Assembly: GCA_019693395.1 (NCBI GenBank)
Contig: JAAMXP010002457.1
Coordinates: forward strand, 1-31,666
Direction: 5' to 3'
Source: Ettlia oleoabundans
Lineage: Eukaryota > Chlorophyta > Chlorophyceae > Chlamydomonadales
Length of the DNA: 31,666 bases
Part shown: piece by piece, positions 21,971-30,606 of the stretch
Layout of the letters: every line of letters starts with the position of its first letter
Numbering within the stretch: position 1 is the stretch's first letter
Notes under the pieces: generated by a model
Seen by the model: the letters and a program-made list of their open reading frames with translations, nothing else
The model's database searches: none
What the model was told of the DNA's origin: nothing
Position numbers and translations under genes: made by a program

Positions 21971-23818
21971 ATGCTCAAAGAAGCATACAAGGCGCTCCTA
22001 CGGGGCAGCCAGCCGTACGTACAGCACCAACTTCACTTGCTGCCTGCCGCAGCAACCTGCACCCTAGTCAGCCCGACTGTAAGTCGTTCAGGCAGCAGTA
22101 GGTCATTCTGGGCGGCGGGCCCTGCCTGCCGGCAGGGTGATGACCGTGAGGGAGCCGCCAAAGCGGCTGCGGATGATCTGGCGGCAGCGGCTCGTAACAG
22201 CGTGAGCGTGGGCGGGGATGTGGTATGTGTGTGCGTGTGCGTGTGTGTGTTGGATAGGAGAGGCGTGGGGGGATGGGGTGTCGTCGCTTGGCTCCGCAAC
22301 CTGTCCCTGACCTAAAACTTAAACGCATTCAAAAACAAGCTGCATCATTGCAATCCTTTTGGTCTCCTGTTTGATTCTTGCCGGGCACTTGCAGGCAGCT
22401 CATGCAGCACAGGGTGATGTCGGGGCCGTGGCCCAAGACGCGATTCGGATGGCGACAGCAGGGGCCAGAGGTGCGGCAGAGAGCGCCCGCCTCGTTATGG
22501 AGGCAATGACGGGCTTGCGCTCCTCATCGGGTTAGTTGCAACGTGTTCCTGCGTGATGAATGCGACAGCGTGTGGCAAGGGCTGGTGCTTCTCACAGCAT
22601 GGAGGCAGTGGGCTGCATCAATACCTCATAGGCGGGCCACAGGGCGGATGCTGAATCATGATGCTATCACATTTCAATGCAAATGCCGCCAGCATTGAAC
22701 ATGCAATGCATAATGGGCCTGAATCATTGTTACACTTCCTGCTTTGACCCTTATGCCCGACATATGCCAGTTGCGCCGTGCACTGCAGGCAGCGGTGCCA
22801 GCAAGGCGGCTGGTGCCGCAGTGGATGCTGCCACAAAATTTGGCAAAAGCGTGGCAGATGGCGCTTACCTTGAGGTCAGTTACTAATACAAAACGTTGCA
22901 ACAACAGGCTGACCGGCATCCTTGCTTGCTTGCTCTTCAGCTACCCCAACAAAGTTACTATTCAACAGAAGGATGCATCAACAGTCAGTTCTGAGTGCGG
23001 GGATTTATTGGTGTAATGCATCCTGGGTGCCTTCTGCACCCTATAACTGCCCTCCCTGCAGACTGTCGGCACCATGAGCGGCACCACTGTGCCAGATGGA
23101 CGCGTCAAGGGTGAGGTGGCAGGGATAGTGGGCATGTGTTGGCCATTACACTGCCAGTGCTGTGCTTAATCGAAACCAGTGGAATCAGTGGAGGCTGTTG
23201 TTTGCGTGCCAATCAACAACCTTTCCTTTCCCTTTGCAACTGGCTTTCTTTCTTGAAAATGCATGCCTGCAGGACCTGAGTCCACATACAGCGACCATGC
23301 ACTGAAGGATGAGGGCACGCAGGGTGTTGGCACTTCTACCACGGGTGAAGCAGCCAGTCTGTCTGCTGCCTCTACCGCTGCCGCAAAGCGTGCGTGGCAG
23401 CTGGTTCTGCTGCACGCATGCATCAAGCATTTTCAATCCACCACCGGTGCCTTAGTTTGACTACGCGCTGTGGATGGCATTACCAGTACCAATCTGACCT
23501 CCCTCAACCCTCCTGGCAGTGTGTGCTGTAGGTGACTGGGCTGGAGTGATGGTGCAGTCCGCGGCAGACGAAACGGCAGACACCTTTGGCCCCAGCAGCA
23601 GCAGTGGCGGTGATGCTGCAGTGGGGGGTGAAGACATCGCTGACAGGCAGAAGGGCAGCGGCGCTGGAGGGCAGGGCTTTGTCCAAAGTGAAGGCGAGCA
23701 AGGGGCAGCGGGGAGGGGAGGTGGTACAGCTGGGCAGGAGGCCGGCAGCGGCGCCGCCCGTGTCAGCGAGAGCTCTTTCAACGACGATGAGTTCGCTGTC
23801 ACAAAGGAGCAGCGCTGA
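21971..23818 (+). CDS. LEA-like Ala-rich protein with a mitochondrial-type presequence (LEA-like 2)
   Basis: Six exons, 21971-22222, 22395-22530, 22789-22874, 23062-23110, 23273-23389 and 23520-23818, give 312 residues. The N terminus (MLKEAYKALLRGSQPYVQHQ, later SRSGSSRSFWAAG) suits mitochondrial import, apart from one early Glu. The body has amphipathic Ala-rich helices (REGAAKAAADDLAAAARNS, AAHAAQGDVGAVAQDAIRMA, SKAAGAAVDAATKFGKSVAD) typical of LEA-like proteins. A long Gly/Ser/Gln/Glu-rich disordered tail ends FNDDEFAVTKEQR. Exon 1 could instead end at 22201 (GTGAGC donor), removing seven residues; exon 6 could start at 23531 after ctgtag. Both alternatives keep the frame. Divergent from LEA-like 1, probably its paralogue in design if not in sequence. 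Confidence 0.66.
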
Positions 23819-24007
23819 TCAAACACCATATCAGAGTCTCTTCCCATGTGCCGGCTATCTAGCATGAAGCTGTCAGTTGCGCCATTCGGCTTGATAGTTG
23901 CATATGGTGGATTGTTGAAGGCCAGTAGTGATGCAAGTCTGGAAGCAAATAGTCGAAGTTTGCCCGGATCCTCATCATAGCAGCACACGCGGGGTGTTGT
24001 GGACAAG
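23819..24007. other. Convergent 3' intergenic region
   Basis: These 189 bp separate the stop codons of LEA-like 2 and the OSBP-related gene. I see nothing else in it and no TGTAA for either gene. Confidence 0.4.
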
Positions 24008-24657
24008 TCACGTGGCCTGCACTCGGTAGTGCAGCTGGTACGTCAACCCGCCGTGCAAGCTGTGCTGTGTTTGGACGCATGGCGGCAGCAGGCCTGTTGC
24101 CTGGCCACCGCCAGTGGCTGCATCTGCTTCGTCGCCTTCCTCCTCGCCAGCCTGCTGCTTGGGCCTGCAGGCAAACGCGGCAATTGCCAGGTGGTCAACA
24201 GACTACATACCACCCTTCTTGGGTGCATCAGCAGAATAGCTGCTGGTGGGGCACAAGACTGCAGAACAGCCCCGCTCAAGCAGTTGGCAGAAGGTAGGCT
24301 GAAAGAACCACAACATGGTTACCATGGCTGTAAGCAGAAACTCACTTCAGGCCTGAGCTTTCCACCTCATACAGCAAGGACCGCTTGAGGTGGCTGGGCA
24401 GTGCTGCTGCCAGCTCCAATGCTTTCTTCCCCTCCTTGCCAGCTGCCTGCAGCCTCAACACAAAACGCCACTCCCCTCACAGACCAAAAGACCCAGCTAT
24501 TGCGGCAAGCTCTGCCGCTGGCATCCATTGCTGTGTAAAGCATCAATTATTGAGTCGGCCTGGCTTGCCGTAAGCTTCAGCACAGTGCGCCCAGCGGCGG
24601 ATAGGCATACAACAAGGGGCCAATTTCACAGACGAGCAGGCAAGCATAGCTCAATCT

Positions 24658-24698
<41 letters not shown>

Positions 24699-25214
24699 CG
24701 AGCGTGCTGCTTCAAGCTTGGAGTGCTCACCGTGGCATCCACGTAAATCAGGGCCTCCAGCAGGGCAGCCCACAGGCGGGTGCAGGCACGGGGTCCAGGC
24801 TCAGCCAGGTTGACAGACAGGGCCATAGGCGGCGAAAACTGGGACGCATCAAACAGCACGCCTGCATGGGGTTGGCGGATGTGGCGTGTGGGGGACCGAA
24901 GCACAGGGCGGGGCGGAAAGCCTCTCGCCTCCTGGAATCAGTGCTGCATGGCATATGCGCACAGCCAGCGTGGTAGAGTTTCTTGAGCAGCATTCAAAAG
25001 ATGCAATAGACAGCTGGAGCCGCACACAGATGCACGCCCATTCCTGCAGCACCACCCACTTCAACCACAGCCCCTGCTAAAACCGTGCAAAAGCACACAC
25101 GTACATGGTGCCCCTGGCACATAGAGTTGCCACACCTGAGCCTTCTGGGGACTCAGCAATGACGGAGCCCTGCCAGCTGCCGCTGATGGAGGCCACCTGC
25201 TGGTGCCCTGCACG

Positions 25215-25302
<88 letters not shown>

Positions 25303-27316
25303 AAAGGCCTCAGGACGACTTGTTATGAACCAAGGGCCACAAGCAAGCTGCTAAACCACGGTCGCAAGGAAGCTTAAACGCAGGAAGGACGACTGTGATT
25401 TAAGCAAAATTACGGCGCAAGCAAGTTTAGAAAGGCAAAGAGCTGGTATAGCAGCAGCAGGAAGAACACCATCATGATTACACCACCAGCAGCACCGAAA
25501 GCGACGCACGAGCTGCTGCCGGGGGGCTCACCCTCTCCTAGAAGCGTCTCCACCGAGCCCTTGACCTGCCCTGCTCGGAAGGGCTTGAACTGCAGCACCG
25601 CGCTCAGCCCAGTTGCCTCACAGGCGATGGTGGCCTCACCAAAGAAGTCCAGCGGGCACGCCTGCAGCAGCACTAGCAGGCAACACAGGGGGGCAGCTTT
25701 CGGGAGCTTCTGGAGGCATAACAGCAACCGGCATGGTTCCATCCCTCTCCAGTTTGGCAAGCATGGCGATGGGTGGCTGCGAGCAACAAGCGAGTGAGCA
25801 AGCAAGCAAGCAACCAAGCGAGCAAGCAAGCAAGTCAAGCAAGCAAGCAGCTGTGTGCACCTCAGCAAGCGGGGTAGCCAGCACAAGAGCTGGCAGGGTG
25901 CAAGTGTAGGTCTCGGCATGACGGGGGAGCACAATGGTCATGCTGCCCTGCAGGCATATGTGACACGAGCGGAAGAATAAGCACAATGGTCACGCTGACG
26001 TGCAAGCATATGTGATGAGCAAAAGGCGTAAAAAAGAAGCAACAAAACCAAGAAGCAAAAACAACATTGCTGGATGACAGGCAACGTGACGCTAGGCAGG
26101 CTGCAATCCAGTGTGGGCTTTACTCCCTCGATGCACACACCACCCAATTCAGTCTAGCCATTATTTCTGCAAAGCAACAGGGTTTGCACAACAGTCCCGG
26201 CCTCACCTCTAGGCTGCACTCCACCCAAGCTGGCGGAGGCCCCTCGGGCCCCGCCCCCAACGCTTTGCCGCCCCCCAGCTGCGCCAGCAGTCCCCCCTGA
26301 TGCTGCTGCGCTGCCGCCACAGGCCGCACGCGCAGCTGCATCTGCGCTGCTGGGACCGGGGGCGGGGCGGCGGCTGCCAGGCTGGCAGGGGGCGCTGTGT
26401 ACTTGCTGTGCTGGGTTGGCTGTAGGGGCTCGTGAGAGCAGAGCTCTTGGAGGAACAGCTGCATGGCGTCCCCACGGTGTTTTCCAGCTGCAGGAAGCGG
26501 CAGGCACGAGGAAAAGCAGAAGAAGAGCAGAACGGGCTAGTCATAAAATGTTGGCGGAGCGGGTGTTATGCTGCGGCCTGCTTGCTGTGGCAGGCAGGCT
26601 CCATGTGCAGTTTTCAGAGCTGGTAGCTCGCAGGACAACAGCATCACAAAAGTTAGCGCGATAGACACAGCGTGCAGAGCAGCAGCCTGGGCGGTGCATC
26701 CAGAGTAGCAGCAGTGGGCGCACCCAGCTGACGCTTTGAAAGGTAGTGCTGGCCCAGTACTACGGTGGGGGTGTCGGTGAAGCCGCGCCCGGGACGCAGA
26801 AGGTCCGTAGCCACGCATAGCAGCACCCTGCATTGGCAGCAGCGACACTGATGAAGAGGAATAAACAGGAATCCAGTCTCTAATATGGTTTACGCAACCT
26901 GCTGACAGTACACTTGTAGCCGTCAAGGTGCAGCCTTCAGCAGCGAGGGTATAGTGCCTGCAGATGCCTGACGACTTATTGCCCACCTGCACACCGCCAG
27001 CATGCGCTCAGTCGGGTCGGGGCCGAGCTCTGCTCGCAGCAGCAGCCCACCCAGCTGAGTGTGCCGGTCTTGCTGCAGCATACTAAGGCAAAGTGGCACG
27101 CATTGAGTCTGTGTCTAGCCTGGGATAAGCATGCGCTGTAGTGGTGGGTAGCAAACGGCTGGAGAGGGGAAGCCCGAGGACGGCGGCACGACTGGCAGCA
27201 GCAGCGGCTCAGCTTGCCTGCTTGGTCGCGTCTGGGGCGGCGGGCGCCCTACTGCGCGTACCACCCGCCGCTTTCGTTGCGATGCGGGGCCCTGGAGCCC
27301 CGCCTGCAGCCTGCAT
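24008..27316 (-). CDS. Oxysterol-binding-protein-related protein, short and divergent
   Basis: OSBP-related proteins carry sterols or phospholipids, often in exchange for PI4P, at membrane contact sites. Ten exons (27316-27218, 27072-26987, 26827-26724, 26487-26207, 25947-25861, 25661-25532, 25207-25136, 24861-24731, 24446-24346, 24164-24008) give 415 residues, the size of ligand-domain-only members. Matches in order: ELGPDPTERMLAVCR (family PEERFLAVVRW), PTVVLGQ (NPILGE), ELCSHEPLQ (EQVSHHPP), SLEGSMTIVLPRHAETYT (G.V.L.LPRHGE.YTW), FFGEATIACEATGLSAVLQF (YGE..I.N..TG....L.F), VASISGSWQGSV (YGKW), then LWAALLEALIYVDATAAGKE (the LW..V..AI...D...A...K block). An Ala/Pro/Gln insert follows SHEPLQ. 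The N terminus lacks the usual LPTFILEPRS segment, so exon 1 may be wrong; its GC donor at 27217 is only moderately supported. Confidence 0.74.
24661..24699. repeat. (GGCA)n microsatellite in an OSBP-related intron
   Basis: About ten perfect GGCA units inside the intron between the exons at 24861-24731 and 24446-24346. Confidence 0.93.
25216..25301. repeat. (TG)n microsatellite at an intron acceptor
   Basis: About 43 TG units. On the coding (minus) strand this is a CA run that ends 5 bases before the gtgcag acceptor of the exon at 25207, so the usual pyrimidine tract is replaced by a CA repeat. Confidence 0.93.
25797..25849. repeat. Imperfect (GCAA)n repeat
   Basis: Degenerate GCAA/GCGA units in the intron just downstream, on the coding strand, of the exon at 25947-25861. 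Confidence 0.8.
25928..26020 (-). repeat. Tandem duplication of an intron-exon junction with a decayed acceptor
   Basis: Copy A (25928-25970) spans the acceptor and first bases of the OSBP-related exon at 25947. Copy B (25980-26020) repeats it in the intron with about 80% identity: agcacaatggtca, gctg, tgca and gcatatgtga are shared. In copy B the acceptor tgcag has become tgcac on the coding strand. Confidence 0.75.
27073..27217 (-). other. Possible GC-AG intron, OSBP-related intron 1
   Basis: The first modelled exon ends ACCAAGCAG and the intron begins GCAAGC; it ends ctgcag before CAAGACCGG. It keeps phase 0, but exon 1 itself has no homology support. Confidence 0.4.
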
Positions 27317-27649
27317 CGGCGGCTAGCTCGAGGTCCTGCCGTCGCTCAGTCAAAGCACCGAAGCAGCTGCTCGCCTGCAGGCTGTAGTTCAGCACCAGGA
27401 GATGGAAGAATGCGATCGAAGGGGGGCAAAGCTCCTTAAAGCGCGCAGGATCCCCTTCTTGCCCGGCCTCGAGCTGGTCGGTGGGGCATGTAGGGAGGCA
27501 AACCCTGTCTTTGGTTACTCCAAATGCAACCTCAACAGTAACTACAAACTGTGAATCATAGAAGCATACATATGCTGGCTTGCTGAGGCACCACTTTAGT
27601 GTTTCGTTCGAGGGAGCTTGCTGTCGTAGTTCGACAGCGTACGTTCACG
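27317..27649. promoter_or_regulatory. Divergent promoter region between OSBP-related and thioesterase genes
   Basis: 333 bp separate the modelled start codons at 27316 (minus) and 27650 (plus). No TATA box, repeat or other recognised motif was seen. If the OSBP-related gene has a further 5' exon, it would lie here. Confidence 0.35.
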
Positions 27650-30034
27650 ATGAACAGCGAGAACAGGAACTCGTGGATATTGAAGGCCGCGTCTGGGCAA
27701 GCACGCAATCCAGCACTTGCCCAGCAGCAGCCCTCGGGAGGCGGGGAGGCGCCTGCCTGTGCCGCCACATTTAAGCTCTCCTTGTTTTGCTTCACTCCAG
27801 CTGGCAGCGGTGCTTGCGTGTATCACGGCTGGGAGCAGCATCTCCCCCCAGATATAGAGGTACAATGTTGAGCTGCTCGCCGTCCGACACTGTTGATGAT
27901 TAGGGCTGCTGGTGCACCCAGAAAGCCTGGCCCTTCCGAGGCAGGCCCAGTGGCGTGTCTATCTGCCGTTCCTGCGTGCTAATGCAGCCACATCTCTGCA
28001 TTGCGTCCCTTACATTGCGCTTCCTCATATTGCAGGTGTTGCCGATTGAGCTTCCTGGGCGCAATAGCCGGATCAGGGAGAAACCACTGACCAGCATGCG
28101 GGAGCTGGTGGGGTGAGCAGCTGCCTGCTTCTTGTCAACAGCTGCTGAGAAGGGCGCAGCAAGTAGCAGAGGTTGAGCAGCAGCTTGGCTTGTCCAATGT
28201 CACCTGCAGTTGCCGGAGGTTTTGAGCTGAAGTTCCGTGTCGCTATATCTATGTCTGCAGGGCGTTGCTTCAGGCGCTTTTGCCACTGATGGAGGTGCGG
28301 CCATTTGCCGTTTTTGGTCACAGGTAAGCTACACCTGCTTGGAGTAGGTCAGGGAGGAAGTTTGAAGTGTTTTGCCTCAGCTTGCCGGTGATTACTTCTC
28401 ATATATTGCATGCTTCCATGCAGCATGGGCGCGTGGGTGGCGTATCAAATGGCGCAGGCAAGCCTTCATTCGTCGCGATGATGCAATCAATGCCTGCATG
28501 CTTGCAGCATGCCACCGCTGCAGCACAATTGGGACACAGCGCTTCCATTGAATATCCTGCAGGAGCTTCAAAAACGGGGAGGCCCAGTGCCGCTCAAACT
28601 CTACGCATCTGCCAACCGCTCGCCGTTGCTGGCAGGTGGGCGGTGCTGGGTCAGCTGCAAATTTGCATGCAGATGTTGACACGCATATCAAGCTGACCAG
28701 GAGACCCTCTACACCCATTTTCATTAATCATAGTAATGATGTTGATTAACTGACGGTTATTGCTTTACTTGCTGCTCCTCTGCAGGCCCGCAGAACGATG
28801 TTGATCCCACCGTCATGCACCTTCTCTCGCCCAGCGCTTTCTGGCAAGCAATAGAGGCGCGGTACGGCCCCAACCCACACCTGGTAGGTGCTGTTGTGCA
28901 GCCTCCTGCCGCCCTTGTATCGTGCTGAGCCAAGCGGTTGGGTCAGCCGTTGCAACAGCGGCCGTGCGCATACAGCAGGCTGATGAAGGCTCCATTTTCC
29001 CTCTTGACCTGCCATTACGTGTAGGAGAATGCTAGTGTGCGCAAGCTTCTGCTGCCAATGCTGAAGGCTGACTTCCAAATCCTTGAAACTTGGCAGCCAC
29101 TCGATGCAAGCAAAGAAGCAGCAGCTGGCACAGCAGCGGCCAGGGCAGCAGGAGTTGCTGATGCATCACCCAAACCTGCTGAGCACGCTGGTGCTGCAGA
29201 CAGCGGCGCTGGCGTGGCGGCACAAATGCCACAGCTGCAGTGCCCCATTGCAGCTTTAGGAGCCAGGGAAGACACACGGTACGATTGGTAATTTATCCCG
29301 CTTGTGCTGCCAAATCAGCATGATACCATAGTGCTGTTTCTGCAGAATACTGTAGCTGCCGCTTGTCACCTCTGGGCCCCCTCCGCGCACCCGCCCTGGG
29401 CCCTCTGAGGATGGCGTTGACTTGTGGCATTTAAATACCAGGATCGCACCTGTTTATTGTTGCCTGCAGTTACACCAAGCAGCAGCTGCAGGCCTGGCAG
29501 GACTGTGCTGCCCCAGGCAGCTTTGAGGAGCATTGGTTCGATGGTGACCACAGGTGCGGCGGTAACTAATTGACTTACTTAATGACATGCTTGCTTCTGG
29601 CATCTGGGAGTTGTAGTCCAAACCACCAACTGGTTGCACTGCTGCTGCGGTGGATCATCACTGTCCTCCACAGTTATGCCACTGAGGATGGTCTTGGAAG
29701 AGCGCAACTGCTGGAGTGGTTGGCAGCAGACCTGCAGAGGCTCGTTCAAATGCACAATATGGGCGGCAGGGGCATGAGCGATGGTGAAGCCAGCCCGCAG
29801 CACCCGGCGCAGGATCACAGCATGAGGCAGCATGCGGAGCACCAGCATGATATCCGGCAGGAGGAGGAGATGACAGAATGCATGCAACAGCTTGATGAGC
29901 GCAACACGCCGGCGCTGGTGGTGGCTGTGCCGCCAGTCCAGCAGGTTGCGGGTTGCATGGCAGCAGGCGGTCAGCAGCACCCACCAGTCAGAAAATCATT
30001 AAGCCTTTGGTATCCGCTGCTTTGCTGCTGGTGA
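27650..30034 (+). CDS. Type II thioesterase-like alpha/beta hydrolase
   Basis: Family members release wrong or stalled acyl groups from carrier proteins of polyketide or peptide synthases. Nine exons (27650-27859, 28036-28112, 28261-28323, 28424-28457, 28563-28635, 28786-28883, 29025-29278, 29470-29553, 29674-30034) give 417 residues, against about 240-260 in bacteria. In order: LFCFTPAGSGACVYHGWEQH (family LFCFPYAGG....F..W), LPIELPGRNSRIREKPL, PFAVFGHSMGAWVAYQMAQ with nucleophile Ser117, VPLKLYASANRSP, LLLPMLKADFQILETW, then CPIAALGAREDTRY with Asp268 and FDGDHSY with His297. The triad is complete. An Ala-rich insert of about 45 residues sits between LETW and CPIAAL. A low-complexity tail of about 85 residues follows AQLLEWLAADLQRL and may be partly mis-modelled. 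Its partner synthase is not in the window. Intron 4 has a GC donor. Confidence 0.88.
28458..28562 (+). other. GC-AG intron next to the thioesterase nucleophile exon
   Basis: The 34-base exon carrying the nucleophile region (SMGAWVAYQMAQ) ends ATGGCGCAG; the intron begins GCAAGC and ends cctgcag before GAGCTTCAAAAACGG. The phase-0 join YQMAQELQKRGGPVPLKLY follows the family pattern (ARRLR..G.P....L..S). Confidence 0.78.
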
Positions 30035-30606
30035 CCACGAATATTATGCTTTGTTTTTCGCCCTTTGCAAATGCAAGACGGAGCCGGTCATATGGAGCAG
30101 CAGAATCGGGCTTGCCGCAGCACGCCGGTGATGGCCATCTGCCCCCGACGGGCGGCAGGACTCGGGCGGGCTATAACGCTAGCCGCTTGGTGGCATCGGT
30201 AGCTTGCTGGGGCGATATACACTGTCACACATGTCGCAATGTCGCTTGATGCATCTCGACCCGGTATCGGCAACATCTGCGGCAACACCTGCTCATGAGC
30301 AGACGGAATGCCTCACTCAAGGCTGCACCTCTCTCGCACATTCAAGCGCCCATCATACTTAACTCTCGAGCGGAGAGTTGGGTCTATCATCATGGGGAAC
30401 GGCCCATCCCGCGGACTTTCAGGCAAGTGATGAAAACCACCCTGGCTTTCAGCGCTGATAACCACCTGATTGCTGCCAATCAGTCATCTATAACAGTGAG
30501 TCAGCTTTGTTCGCCGGGTGTCTCGCGCCAGAGTGCCGATGGACGCTCGCGCGAACATTGACGCCCCTCACCCTCTCAACTCTTTGCTTCGGTATTTGAT
30601 GTGCAG
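30035..30606 (+). other. Gap between thioesterase and right-edge gene
   Basis: 572 bp without a supported exon. The right-edge gene must have an upstream exon ending in phase 1, probably here or upstream, since its first visible exon has no ATG in frame and a stop just before it. A strong GTGAGT occurs at 30496, but no in-frame exon leading to it could be justified. ORF 30295-30561 is open but has no recognised motif. Confidence 0.3.

Noticed and set aside
25105..25377. Cys-Val repeat peptide
   Set aside because: Translation of the TG microsatellite.
24661..25850. Regular repeats considered as a CRISPR array or satellite
   Set aside because: Simple microsatellites without spacers, inside introns of a nuclear gene.
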